NCBI GenBank assembly: GCA_029977705.1
Contig: JAPOKJ010000001.1
Span: 186,001 to 250,000 of the forward strand
Origin: Burkholderiales bacterium
GTDB taxonomy: Bacteria; Pseudomonadota; Gammaproteobacteria; Burkholderiales; Burkholderiaceae_E
DNA length: 64,000 bases
Reading direction: 5' to 3'
This document shows, piece by piece, positions 54,436 through 62,958 of the stretch. Every line of letters begins with the position of its first letter. Position 1 is the stretch's first letter. A program made the position numbers and the translations under genes. The notes beneath the pieces are model-generated. The model saw only the letters and a list, made by a program, of their open reading frames with translations, made no database searches and had not been told where the DNA came from.

Positions 54436-55058
54436 TCCTGCACCTTGCCTACCCGCGGCGGGTAGCGCAGCGGCGGACCGCCATCGAGCGCCTGCGCGTT
54501 CGGGTCGCGTGGTGGCCGGCCCTGCAACTGGCGCTCACGGGCGTCGGCGCGGCGCCGCATCTCGGCCGTCTTGTTGGACGGCGCACGGTTGTGCAGGATC
54601 TCGTGCAACTCGCTCAGGGCCTGCTTGTAGACCTCGCGCTTGAACTCGATCACGGCATCGAGCGGCACCCAGAACTCGTTCCAGCGCCAGGCGTCGAACT
54701 CGGGATGATGCGAAGCGCGCAGGTTGATATCGGCGTCGCGACCGATGAGTCGCAGCAGAAACCAGATCTGTTTCTGGCCGCGGTAATGACCTCGCCACTC
54801 CCGTCGGACCCATTGCTCGGGGACGTCATAACGCAGCCATTCACGGGTACGACCGATCAGCTGCACGTGTTCGCGTTGCAGGCCGATCTCTTCGTTCAAC
54901 TCTCGAAACATCGCCTGTTCAGGCGATTCGCCACGGTCGATCCCCCCTTGGGGGAACTGCCATGAATGTTCCCGAATCCGTTTTCCCCAGAAGACTTCGT
55001 TGTCCTGATTGAGCAATATGATGCCGACGTTGGGGCGGTAGCCGTCTCTGTCCAGCAT
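54432..55058 (-). CDS. rppH: RNA pyrophosphohydrolase
   Basis: A 208-residue Nudix hydrolase that removes pyrophosphate from mRNA 5' ends and so triggers decay. The Nudix box is [23 protein letters not shown] (about residues 38-60; shown here by its key residues GG, ESPEQA and RELNEE). WQFPQGG and the charged tail [16 protein letters not shown] resemble betaproteobacterial RppH. It is divergent from proS, the usual neighbour in Burkholderiales. Confidence 0.93.
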   Translation of the reverse strand: MLDRDGYRPNVGIILLNQDNEVFWGKRIREHSWQFPQGGIDRGESPEQAMFRELNEEIGLQREHVQLIGRTREWLRYDVPEQWVRREWRGHYRGQKQIWFLLRLIGRDADINLRASHHPEFDAWRWNEFWVPLDAVIEFKREVYKQALSELHEILHNRAPSNKTAEMRRRADARERQLQGRPPRDPNAQALDGGPPLRYPPRVGKVQD

Positions 55059-55090
55059 GGCTGACCCCGTAATCCTTTAAACTGCGGTCG

Positions 55091-55097
55091 ATTATAT
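55091..55097. promoter_or_regulatory. Overlapping divergent -10 elements of rppH and proS
   Basis: ATTATAT reads as TATAAT on the minus strand (rppH; leader about 26 nt) and as TTATAT on the plus strand (proS; leader about 10 nt, with no clear ribosome site). The two promoters share their -10 bases. Confidence 0.5.
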
Positions 55098-55113
55098 CGA
55101 CACTTCCCCTGCC

Positions 55114-56886
55114 ATGAAAGCCTCGCACTACCACCTGTCCACCCTCAAGGAAGCGCCCGCCGACGCCGAGATCGTCAGCCACAAGCTGATGACGCGCGCC
55201 GGGATGATCAAGAAGGTGGCCGGGGGCATCTACAACTACATGCCGGTGGGCCTGCGCGTGATCCGCCGCATCGAGGCCATCATCCGCGAGGAGATGAACC
55301 GCGCCGGAGGCATCGAGTTGCTGATGCCGGTGATCCAGCCGGCCGAACTCTGGAAGGAAACCGGCCGCTGGGACAAGATGGGCCCCGAGCTGTTGCGGGT
55401 CAAGGACCGCCACGACCGCGACTTCATCGTCCAGCCGACCTCCGAGGAGGTGATCACCGACATCGCCCGCCAGGAGATCAAGAGCTACCGGCAGATGCCG
55501 AAGAATTTCTATCACATCCAGACCAAGTTCCGGGACGAGCGTCGTCCGCGTTTTGGTCTGATGCGCGGGCGCGAGTTCACGATGAAGGATGCCTACTCCT
55601 TCGACCGTGATCATGAGGGGGCTCTCAGGAGCTACCAGGCGATGTACGACGCCTACATCGCCATCTTCGAGCGCATGGGCCTGCGTTTCCGGGCCGTGGC
55701 CGCCGACACCGGCGCCATCGGCGGCTCGGCTTCCCATGAATTCCAGGTCATCGCCGACACCGGCGAGGATGCCATCGCCTATTGCCCTGATTCGGACTAC
55801 GCCGCCAACATCGAGCTGGCCGAAGCCGTGTCCCTGCTGCCGGCGCGTGCCGCGGCCGCCCAGGCGCTGAGCAAAACCCCCACGCCTGGCAAGGCCAAGT
55901 GCGAGGCGGTGGCCGAACTGCTGCAATTGCCGCTCGAGCGCACCGTCAAGTCGCTGGTGCTGGCAGTCGACAGCGTTGATGCCAATGGCATCGTCACCGG
56001 CACCCAGGTGTGGCTGCTGCTGGTGCGCGGCGACCACGACCTGAACGAGATCAAGGCTGGCAAGGTGCCGGGCCTGGCCGGCTTTCGCTTTGCCACCGAG
56101 GCCGAGATCCTCGAGTACTTCGGCACGCCGCCTGGCTACCTGGGGCCGATCGGAACCCGCAAGCCGGTCAAGGTGGTCGCCGACCGTACGGTCGCGAACA
56201 TGGCCGACTTCGTCTGCGGCGCCAACGAGGCCGATTTCCACTATACCGGCGTGAACTGGGGCCGCGACCTGCCCGAGCCGCTGGTGGCCGACATCCGCAA
56301 CGTGCGCGAGGGCGATCCCTCGCCTGATGGCAAGGGTCGCCTGGCCATCCAGCGCGGCATCGAGGTGGGCCATGTGTTCTACCTGGGCACGCGCTATTCG
56401 CGCGACATGAATGCCGTCTTCATCGACGAGCAGGGCAAGACCGCGCCCATGGAAATGGGCTGTTATGGCATCGGCGTGACCCGGCTGCTGGGTGCGGCGA
56501 TCGAGCAGAACCACGACGACAAGGGCATCATCTGGCCGGTCCCGATCGCCCCCTTCGAGGTGGTGATCTGTCCGATGGGCTGGAGCAAGTCCGAGGCGGT
56601 ACGCCAGCACTGCCTGGCCATTCACGACCAGTTGCAGGCCGCGGGCATCGACGTCATCCTGGATGATCGCGACGAGCGGCCGGGGGCGATGTTTGCCGAC
56701 TGGGAACTGGTCGGTGTGCCGCTGCGGGTCACGGTCGGCGATCGTGGCCTGAAGGAGGGCAACTGTGAAGTCACCACGCGCCGGGGCCTGAGCACCGAGA
56801 TGCTGCCGGTGGCCGATGCGGTGGCACAGGTGCGCAGCCGCCTGGATGCCTTGCGCACGATGGAGCAGGGGCGCAATCGCGCCTGA
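55114..56886 (+). CDS. proS: Prolyl-tRNA synthetase (bacterial type with editing domain)
   Basis: A 590-residue class II aminoacyl-tRNA synthetase. Motif 1 is in [22 protein letters not shown] (in two stretches), motif 2 in [23 protein letters not shown] and motif 3 in [17 protein letters not shown]. Between motifs 2 and 3 lies the INS editing domain (about residues 230-400, [16 protein letters not shown]), which hydrolyses Ala-tRNAPro. A C-terminal anticodon-binding domain follows. The length is slightly above the typical 570-580. It is an essential housekeeping gene. Confidence 0.97.
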   Translation: MKASHYHLSTLKEAPADAEIVSHKLMTRAGMIKKVAGGIYNYMPVGLRVIRRIEAIIREEMNRAGGIELLMPVIQPAELWKETGRWDKMGPELLRVKDRHDRDFIVQPTSEEVITDIARQEIKSYRQMPKNFYHIQTKFRDERRPRFGLMRGREFTMKDAYSFDRDHEGALRSYQAMYDAYIAIFERMGLRFRAVAADTGAIGGSASHEFQVIADTGEDAIAYCPDSDYAANIELAEAVSLLPARAAAAQALSKTPTPGKAKCEAVAELLQLPLERTVKSLVLAVDSVDANGIVTGTQVWLLLVRGDHDLNEIKAGKVPGLAGFRFATEAEILEYFGTPPGYLGPIGTRKPVKVVADRTVANMADFVCGANEADFHYTGVNWGRDLPEPLVADIRNVREGDPSPDGKGRLAIQRGIEVGHVFYLGTRYSRDMNAVFIDEQGKTAPMEMGCYGIGVTRLLGAAIEQNHDDKGIIWPVPIAPFEVVICPMGWSKSEAVRQHCLAIHDQLQAAGIDVILDDRDERPGAMFADWELVGVPLRVTVGDRGLKEGNCEVTTRRGLSTEMLPVADAVAQVRSRLDALRTMEQGRNRA

Positions 56887-56937
56887 GGCCTGCCCGCCTA
56901 AAGCGGAACGCCGGACTGGCTCGCGGGCCTGCCGGCG

Positions 56938-56943
56938 TACACT
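56938..56943 (+). promoter_or_regulatory. -10 element upstream of the TRAP operon
   Basis: TACACT lies 78 bp before the ATG of the TRAP receptor gene. No clear -35 was found. The intervening leader contains a small hairpin (AGCGG-CT-CCGCT) near 56960. Confidence 0.3.
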
Positions 56944-57020
56944 GGAATGACAGCAGCGGCTCCGCTCCTGATCGGGAGTGTGACAAGCCCTGCATCGACC
57001 GACATCCAGGAGGAAGACCC

Positions 57021-58001
57021 ATGTCCCGCTTTGGCCTCTCGCGCCGCCTGGCGCTCGCCGCCGCCGCCTCGATCACCCTGCTTGCCCCGGCCTTGGGCCA
57101 GGCACAGACCGTGCTCAAGATGGCGCACATCTACATCCCCGGCAACATCTGGTACGAGACGGCCGAGGCCTATGCCAAGGCTGTCGAGGCCCGCACCGCG
57201 GGCAAGGTCAAGATCCAGATCGCCCACTCAGGGTCCACCGGCGACTGGCCGCAGGCCATCGAGGCCCTGAAGATCGGCACCAATGACATCGTGCTGCAAA
57301 GCGTGGGCACCCTGGATCGCTACGGCATCATCGCCGGCATCGAGGCCTACCCTTATCTGGTCCGCGATGTCGATCATTTCAAGAAGGTCTACTACGGACC
57401 GATGGGCGGGCAGCTGTATGACGAGATTGCCGCCAAGACGCAGTTTCGCATCATCGGCGCCGGCTACCGCGGCGCCCGCCACCTGTCCTCCAACAAGAAG
57501 GTCGAGAAGGTCGAGGACCTCAAGGGCGTGAAGCTGCGCGTGCCGCCGCTCAAGATGTACCGCATGACCTGGGAATTCCTGGGCGCCAGTCCGACGCCGA
57601 TGGGTATCGCCGAACTGTTCACCTCGCTGCAGAACGGCGTGGTCGATGGCCAGGAAAATCCCCTCGAAGTGCTCGAGCAGCAGAAGTACTACGAGGTGCA
57701 GAAGTACCTGATCGAAACCGGCCATGTGATGGGCGCGATGACCTGGATCTTCCACGAGCCCAAGTTCAAGGCACTGCCGGCCGATGTGCAGAAGGTGCTC
57801 AAGGAAGAGGGTGACAAGGTCATGCTGGCCGCCACCGACCGCATGGTCAAGATGGAAGCCGACTACAAGACCCGCATGCAGGCCAAGGGCATGACCTTCA
57901 TCAAGGTGGATACCGGTCCGTTCCAGGCCCGTCTCAAGCCGATGGCCAAGGAATTCCCCGAGCTGAGCGGCTGGGTCGAGAAGATCCAGGCCATCCGGTA
58001 A
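57021..58001 (+). CDS. TRAP transporter solute receptor (DctP family)
   Basis: A 326-residue periplasmic receptor. The signal peptide ends at about residue 31 (ALGQAQ). LRVPPLKMYRMTWEFLGASPTPMGIAELFTSLQNGVVDGQENPL (residues about 175-218, key features R...P and QENP) holds the conserved Arg that clamps carboxylates. CAGGAGGAAG precedes the ATG. Together with the downstream SDR and uronate-dehydrogenase-like genes it suggests uptake of a uronate or related sugar acid. Confidence 0.92.
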   Translation: MSRFGLSRRLALAAAASITLLAPALGQAQTVLKMAHIYIPGNIWYETAEAYAKAVEARTAGKVKIQIAHSGSTGDWPQAIEALKIGTNDIVLQSVGTLDRYGIIAGIEAYPYLVRDVDHFKKVYYGPMGGQLYDEIAAKTQFRIIGAGYRGARHLSSNKKVEKVEDLKGVKLRVPPLKMYRMTWEFLGASPTPMGIAELFTSLQNGVVDGQENPLEVLEQQKYYEVQKYLIETGHVMGAMTWIFHEPKFKALPADVQKVLKEEGDKVMLAATDRMVKMEADYKTRMQAKGMTFIKVDTGPFQARLKPMAKEFPELSGWVEKIQAIR

Positions 58002-58011
58002 GGCGCTCGTG

Positions 58012-58545
58012 ATGAGCGCGCAGGCGCCCGCCGCGACCGGCACCGCCAGGGCCCACCCGGCCCTTCGGCTGGCGCACCGCATCGAGCAGTTGATCGATGC
58101 GCTGTGCGTCCTGATGCTGGTGGTGATGACGGCGGCGATGTGCTGGCAGGTCTTTGGCCGCTATGTGCTGGACCGTTCTCCGGCCTGGGCCGAGGAACTG
58201 GCCCGCTACATGATGGTGTGGATCACCTTCATCGGCGCGGTGGCGGTATTGCGCGAGGGCGGGCACCTGACGGTGACGGCCCTGGTCGATGCCTTGCCGC
58301 CTGCCGGCAAGCGGGTGCTGCTGGCGCTGCGCGACCTGGTGATGTTCGGCGTCTGTGTGCTGCTGGCCTGGAAGAGCGGCGAGTTCGCGCTGCTGAACCT
58401 GAGCCAGGACACGCCGGCCCTGGAGATCCCGGTGACAGTGCCCAACCTGGCCATGGTGATCGGCTTTGGCCTGCTGGCCCTGCACATCGTGCTGTGCCGC
58501 TTGGGTGGCGAGCCCTTCAAGGCGCTCACCGGCGACGAGTTCTGA
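58012..58545 (+). CDS. TRAP transporter small membrane subunit (DctQ family)
   Basis: A 177-residue four-helix membrane protein. FGRYVLDRSPAWAEELARYMMVW is the DctQ signature (in two stretches). The ATG at 58012 is preceded by an in-frame GTG at 58009. It lies 10 bp after dctP and 9 bp before dctM. Confidence 0.9.
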   Translation: MSAQAPAATGTARAHPALRLAHRIEQLIDALCVLMLVVMTAAMCWQVFGRYVLDRSPAWAEELARYMMVWITFIGAVAVLREGGHLTVTALVDALPPAGKRVLLALRDLVMFGVCVLLAWKSGEFALLNLSQDTPALEIPVTVPNLAMVIGFGLLALHIVLCRLGGEPFKALTGDEF

Positions 58546-58554
58546 GGGGATTGC

Positions 58555-59841
58555 ATGGATCTGGCCTGGTTCATCCTTGTCGTCGTCAGCGCCCTGTTGC
58601 TGCTGGCGATCCCGGTGGCCTTCGCGCTGGCCCTGACCGCGATCCTGGCCATCGTCTGGATCGGCAAGATCCCGCTGATGATCGTGCCGCAGCAATTGTT
58701 CGGCGCCGTCGACAGCCTGTTGCTGCTGTCGATTCCCTTTTTCCTGCTGGCCGGTGACCTGATGACGGCCGGTGGCCTGACCACCCGCCTGCTGCGGCTG
58801 ACCAATGCCCTGCTGGGTCGCTTCCGGGGCGGCCTGGCGATGAGCAATGTGGCCTCGGCCGTGTTCATGTCGGGCATCTCGGGGTCGGCGGTGGCCGACA
58901 CCAGTGCCCTGGGCCGGGTGCTGATCCCGGCGATGATCAAGGAGGGCTACAGTCCCGGCTTTGCCGCCGCGCTGACCGCCTCGGCCAATATCGTCGGGCC
59001 GATCATTCCGCCCTCGATCGCCTTCGTGATCATCGGGGTGCTCACCAACCTGTCGATCTCCAAGCTGTTCCTGGCGGGCGTGCTGCCCGGCATCGCCTAC
59101 GGCCTGGTGATGCTGTTCATGGCCTGGTACATGAGCGTGCGGCGTGGTTACCCGGTGCACGGCAAGGCCCCCAAGGGTGAGCTGTGGGCCGCCACCCGGG
59201 CAGCCTTCTGGGCCCTGCTGATGCCGGTGATGATCATTGCCGGCATCCGCAGCGGGGTGTTCAATGTCACCGAATGTTCGGCGGTGGCCGTGCTCTACGC
59301 GCTGGTCGTGGGTGGGCTCATCTATCGCGAGCTGAGCTGGGCCGCGCTGTGGCAGGCCCTGCATCGCACCGCACGCACCACCGCCGTCATCATGATCGTG
59401 ATTGCCGGCGCCCAGGCGGTGTCCTGGCTGCTGGCCTACCAGAACATTCCGCAGTCCATCGCCGAGGCGATGCTGGCGGCCACCCGCAATCCGCTGCTGT
59501 TCCTGCTCATCGTCAACCTCTTCCTGCTGTTCATCGGCACCTTCATGGAGAACGGTCCGGCCATGGTGATGCTGGTGCCGGTGCTGTTCCCGATCGCCCA
59601 GAAGTTGGGGATCGATCCCTATCACTTCTCGATGATCGTCTCGATCAATCTGGTGCTCGGACTGATCACGCCACCGGTGGCGATCTGCCTGTCGTTGGGC
59701 TCGGTGATCGCCGGCTGCCGCCCGTCCGAGGCGGCGCGCGAGGTCTGGCCCTTCTTCTGGGCCGCCGTTGGCGTCCTGATGCTGGTCACCTATGTGCCGG
59801 CGCTGTCGCTGTGGCTGCCCTCGGTGATTGGCGGCCGCTGA
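58555..59841 (+). CDS. TRAP transporter large membrane subunit (DctM family)
   Basis: A 428-residue twelve-helix permease. IPFFLLAGDLMTAGGLTTRLL, SGISGSAVADTSALG, NIVGPIIPPSIAFVI and LGLITPPVAICLSLG are DctM landmarks, the repeated P-P segments being the two inverted hairpins. It imports the substrate with sodium, using DctP as receptor. Confidence 0.94.
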   Translation: MDLAWFILVVVSALLLLAIPVAFALALTAILAIVWIGKIPLMIVPQQLFGAVDSLLLLSIPFFLLAGDLMTAGGLTTRLLRLTNALLGRFRGGLAMSNVASAVFMSGISGSAVADTSALGRVLIPAMIKEGYSPGFAAALTASANIVGPIIPPSIAFVIIGVLTNLSISKLFLAGVLPGIAYGLVMLFMAWYMSVRRGYPVHGKAPKGELWAATRAAFWALLMPVMIIAGIRSGVFNVTECSAVAVLYALVVGGLIYRELSWAALWQALHRTARTTAVIMIVIAGAQAVSWLLAYQNIPQSIAEAMLAATRNPLLFLLIVNLFLLFIGTFMENGPAMVMLVPVLFPIAQKLGIDPYHFSMIVSINLVLGLITPPVAICLSLGSVIAGCRPSEAAREVWPFFWAAVGVLMLVTYVPALSLWLPSVIGGR

Positions 59842-59922
59842 ATCCGCGCCGGCCCGGCGTCGCCTGACCGCCTTCGCAAAGCCCTGCCTGAACCCCTGCC
59901 ACCTGCATTGAAAGGAATCGCC

Positions 59923-60753
59923 ATGTCTGCCAGCCCCTCCAGCCCGAACCCTGACCGCCGCGGCCGCGTCCAGGACAAGGTGGTGCTGCTGATGGGCGCG
60001 GGCTCCTGTGGCCCCGGCTTTGGCAATGGTCGCGCCAGTGCCATCACCTATGCCCGTGAGGGCGCGCGTGCCGTCGTCTGTGTCGACATCGTCCCCGCCT
60101 TTGGCGAGGAGACCGCCGCCTTCATCCGCAACGAAGGCCATGAGGCGGTGATGATGCAGGCCGATGTCACCGTCAATGCCGATGTGCAGCGCGTGGTCGC
60201 CGACACCATTGCCCGCTATGGCCGCATCGATGTGCTGCACAACAATGTCGGCATCACCGCGATGGGCGGGCCCGAGGAGGAAACCCTCGAGAGCTGGCAC
60301 CATGTGATGGATACCAATGTCACCGCCCATTTCCTGGCGGCCAAGCATGTGCTGCCGCACATGGTGCGCCAGGGCAAGGGGGCCATCGTCAACATCAGCT
60401 CGCTGGCCGGCCTGCGTGTCACGCCCTATCCCTACAGTTCGTACTACGCTTCGAAGGCGGCGGTGATCCACTTTTCCACCCATGTCGCGGCACAGTATGC
60501 CCGGCAGGGGATCCGTAGCAACACCATCTGCCCGGGGCTGATGAACACGCCGCTGATCCACATCCAGATCGCCGGCCAGTACCCCTCGACCCAGGCCATG
60601 ATCGATGCCCGCAATGCGATGAGCCCGACCGGCAGGATGGGCGAGGGCTGGGACATCGCCCACGCGGCCGTCTTCCTGGCCAGCGACGAGGCCGCCTTCA
60701 TCAATGGCGTGGTCCTGCCTGTCGACGGCGGCCAGCACACCATCGCCCGCTGA
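59923..60753 (+). CDS. SDR-family oxidoreductase of the TRAP/uronate operon
   Basis: A 276-residue SDR with a longer N-terminus, GAGSCGPGFGNGRA as cofactor motif (with an insertion), NNVGI, Ser in VNISSLAG and YYASKAAV. AAAGGAATC precedes the ATG at 59923. It lies between dctM and the uronate-dehydrogenase-like gene. The substrate is probably a sugar acid, by context. Confidence 0.86.
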   Translation: MSASPSSPNPDRRGRVQDKVVLLMGAGSCGPGFGNGRASAITYAREGARAVVCVDIVPAFGEETAAFIRNEGHEAVMMQADVTVNADVQRVVADTIARYGRIDVLHNNVGITAMGGPEEETLESWHHVMDTNVTAHFLAAKHVLPHMVRQGKGAIVNISSLAGLRVTPYPYSSYYASKAAVIHFSTHVAAQYARQGIRSNTICPGLMNTPLIHIQIAGQYPSTQAMIDARNAMSPTGRMGEGWDIAHAAVFLASDEAAFINGVVLPVDGGQHTIAR

Positions 60754-60770
60754 AGTCCAGAGGCCCTGCG

Positions 60771-61574
60771 ATGCGTGTCCTGCTCACCGGTGCCAGCGGC
60801 GGCGTGGCCCGCATGCTGCGCCCCTTGTTGGCCGCCAGCGGCTTGCAACTGCGCCTGTCCGATCTCCAGCCTCCTGATGACCTGCAGGCTGGTGAGGACT
60901 TCATGGCTGCCGACCTGGCCGATGCGGCAGCCCTGGCGCCGCTGGTGCGGGATATGGAGGCCATCGTGCACCTCGGGGGCCATTCGGTCGAGGGGCCCTG
61001 GGCAACGATCCTGAAGGCCAACATCGAGGGCTGCTACAACCTGTATGAGGCCGCCTTCCAGGCCGGTGTGCAGCGCATCGTGTTTGCCTCCAGCAACCAT
61101 GTGATGGGCTTTCATGAGCGCGGCGACAAGGTCGATGCCGAGCGCATGCTGCGGCCCGATTCCCGCTATGGCGTGAGCAAGGCCTTTGGCGAGGCGCTCG
61201 GCGCCCTTTATGCCGACAAGTTCGGCCTGCGCATCACCAATCTGCGGATCGGCAACGTGGCACCTGCGCCGGTCGACCGCCGCCGGCTGGCGATCTGGTT
61301 GCATCCCGAAGATCTTTGCCAGCTGATCCTGATCGGCCTGCGCCATCCCGACATCCGCTACGAGACCTTCTACGGCATGTCGGACAATGCGCGCGCCTGG
61401 TGGGACAACCGCCGGGCGCAAGCCTTCGGCTACCGGCCGCGCCATCGCAGCGAGGACCATGCAGCCCGGGTACTGGCCGTGGCGGAAGCGCCCGATCCGA
61501 TCGCCGACCGCTTCCAGGGCGGCGCCTTCTGTTCCCAGGAGCATCCTCATCCGCCGGGCGTTCCCAAGCCCTGA
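60771..61574 (+). CDS. NAD-dependent uronate dehydrogenase-like epimerase-fold enzyme
   Basis: A 267-residue extended-SDR protein. TGASGGVARML is the NAD motif, VHLGGHSVEGPW and FASSNHVMGFH (with the catalytic Ser) match recalled Agrobacterium uronate dehydrogenase, and YGVSKAFGEALG holds the Tyr/Lys pair. WWDNRRAQAFGYRP and DRFQGGAF near the C-terminus are also Udh-like. Udh oxidises galacturonate or glucuronate to aldarolactone. This fits the TRAP importer in the same operon. Confidence 0.82.
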   Translation: MRVLLTGASGGVARMLRPLLAASGLQLRLSDLQPPDDLQAGEDFMAADLADAAALAPLVRDMEAIVHLGGHSVEGPWATILKANIEGCYNLYEAAFQAGVQRIVFASSNHVMGFHERGDKVDAERMLRPDSRYGVSKAFGEALGALYADKFGLRITNLRIGNVAPAPVDRRRLAIWLHPEDLCQLILIGLRHPDIRYETFYGMSDNARAWWDNRRAQAFGYRPRHRSEDHAARVLAVAEAPDPIADRFQGGAFCSQEHPHPPGVPKP

Positions 61575-61607
61575 CGCCGGCCTGCGCAGGGATCAAGGAC
61601 GGTTCGC

Positions 61608-61621
61608 TTGATCTGCGTCAA
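61608..61621. promoter_or_regulatory. FNR box upstream of the candidate small RNA
   Basis: TTGATCTGCGTCAA matches the FNR consensus at nine of ten defined bases. TATGAT at 61643-61648 is a -10 that places the box centre about 40.5-41.5 bp before the predicted start near 61655, as in class-II FNR promoters. Confidence 0.7.
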
Positions 61622-61642
61622 TGTCGCGTTGGCTGTGCTTTG

Positions 61643-61648
61643 TATGAT
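61643..61648 (+). promoter_or_regulatory. -10 element of the candidate small RNA
   Basis: TATGAT differs from consensus by one base and is correctly spaced from the FNR box. The predicted start is near 61655. Confidence 0.6.
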
Positions 61649-61654
61649 CAAGGC

Positions 61655-61798
61655 ATGGTCAGCATTGCAGCGTCCCCCGCGGGCGCAGGCCTTGCCGGCC
61701 ATGGACCCGGAGTGTCTTCCTCTGCGTCTTGCCGAGACCCTCTTGACGGCAGGTTCGCCCTGGGCCCCATCGCCACTGCGGTCGATGGGGTCTTTTTT
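61655..61798 (+). ncRNA. Candidate FNR-activated small regulatory RNA (about 144 nt)
   Basis: The stretch is bounded by an FNR-type promoter and a strong intrinsic terminator and lies entirely between genes. It contains short GC hairpins (around 61670-61705) and a CU-rich single-strand candidate, TCTTCCTCT at 61715-61723, able to pair with GGA-rich ribosome sites. The unit resembles enterobacterial FnrS and neisserial FNR-dependent small RNAs in plan; I do not claim sequence homology. An alternative is a leaderless small protein, because an ATG sits at 61655, but its frame runs through the terminator and into the next gene with no stop until about 61940. Confidence 0.55.
61765..61798 (+). terminator. 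Intrinsic terminator
   Basis: CCCCATCG and CGATGGGG form a perfect 8-bp stem with a 10-nt loop, followed by TCTTTTTT. It is the only textbook intrinsic terminator I see in the window, and it ends 24 bases before the EamA start codon. Confidence 0.9.
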
Positions 61799-61806
61799 AT
61801 GTTCAG

Positions 61807-61815
61807 TGCTATAAA
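61807..61815 (+). promoter_or_regulatory. Extended -10 promoter of the EamA gene
   Basis: TG-C-TATAAA (hexamer 61810-61815) lies six bases before the ATG at 61822, predicting a leaderless message. It begins directly after the terminator, so this gene is an independent unit. Confidence 0.5.
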
Positions 61816-61821
61816 CCGGAC

Positions 61822-62820
61822 ATGTCCCACGTTGATGCAAGGGCTGATTCCGGTGCAAAGCACCCGGCCGCAGCGGGTCCCTCTCCCGCGCACTGGAGCC
61901 ATGCCTTTGAAGCCTATTCCCTGCCGATCGCCCTGGTGCTGATCACGCTGTGGGGCCTGAACTTCTCGGTACAGAAGTCGGTCTTCCAGTGGATGTCTCC
62001 CAATGGCGTCCTGCTGGTGCGCTATGGCCTGATCATGCCGGTGTGCTCGGTCATCCTGCTGCTGCTCACCTATGGCCGGCGCTGGCCGCGCTTGTCGCGG
62101 GCCGATGTCTGGACGCTGTTCAAGGTCGGTCTGGTCGGCCATCTCGTGCATGTCGGCCTGGTGATGCATGGCATGAACTGGTCGACCCCGTTTTCCAGTT
62201 CGGTGCTGATTGCCTGTGGACCCTTGTTCACCCTGCTGCTGCTGCGGGTCATGACCCACGAGAAGATGCAGCGCGCGGTGTTCTCGGGCGTCCTGATCGC
62301 AATGGCTGGCGTCCTTATCTTCCTGTCCGAAAAGCTGCTCACCGGCAGCTTCACCGCCAGCCTGGGCGATCTCGCCCTCCTGCTGGCCGCTGCGCTGTTT
62401 TCGTACTACACGGTGGTCACCCGTCCGCTCAATGAGCGTCTGGGCGGTGTGCCGGTGATGACCTACACCGCCTTGCTCAGTTGCCCACCGATCGTGCTGA
62501 TGGCCTCGCTCGGGGGCGGTTGGTCGGTGGCCTGGTCGCAGGTGCCTCTCAGTGGCTGGCTCAGCCTGGGCTACAGCGTGGTGGTGGCGGCCTTCGTTGG
62601 CTGGTCGGTGTGGGGCTGGATCAACCGGGTACGCGGCGTGGCCCGCAGTGCGCCGCTCAATTACCTGATGGCGCCGGTGGCGGGTGCGGTGTCCTGGGCG
62701 GTGGGAGGCGAGAGTTTCACCTGGGTCAAGATCCTGGGCGCCGTGCTGGCGCTGGCCGGTGTGGCCTATGCCCAGTTTGCCTCGCAGGACCAGCGCGTGC
62801 TGCCGCCGGCAGGCGAGTAA
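61822..62820 (+). CDS. EamA/DMT-family transporter
   Basis: A 332-residue drug/metabolite transporter with ten helices in two EamA repeats (about residues 33-165 and 180-315). LITLWGLNFSVQKSVFQW opens the first repeat, and LGAVLALAGVAYAQF closes the second. The N-terminal 30 residues are hydrophilic. Family members export amino acids or other metabolites; nothing indicates the substrate. Confidence 0.9.
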   Translation: MSHVDARADSGAKHPAAAGPSPAHWSHAFEAYSLPIALVLITLWGLNFSVQKSVFQWMSPNGVLLVRYGLIMPVCSVILLLLTYGRRWPRLSRADVWTLFKVGLVGHLVHVGLVMHGMNWSTPFSSSVLIACGPLFTLLLLRVMTHEKMQRAVFSGVLIAMAGVLIFLSEKLLTGSFTASLGDLALLLAAALFSYYTVVTRPLNERLGGVPVMTYTALLSCPPIVLMASLGGGWSVAWSQVPLSGWLSLGYSVVVAAFVGWSVWGWINRVRGVARSAPLNYLMAPVAGAVSWAVGGESFTWVKILGAVLALAGVAYAQFASQDQRVLPPAGE

Positions 62821-62958
62821 GGTCAGGGTCATTCCATGAATGCACCGCGAGGCCCGCATCAATTGGCACATGCAGTGTCATAATGCCCGTCAGCAGTTCA
62901 CTTTGAAGCGTTTCGGGCCGCCCGCAGGGCCCGGGCCCAGGTTCGACCGGAGAGTCGC

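Noticed and set aside
61655-61942. Possible leaderless small protein starting at the predicted small-RNA start
   Set aside because: The frame runs through the intrinsic terminator and into the EamA coding region in another frame, and its composition looks non-coding. It is kept only as an alternative to the small RNA.
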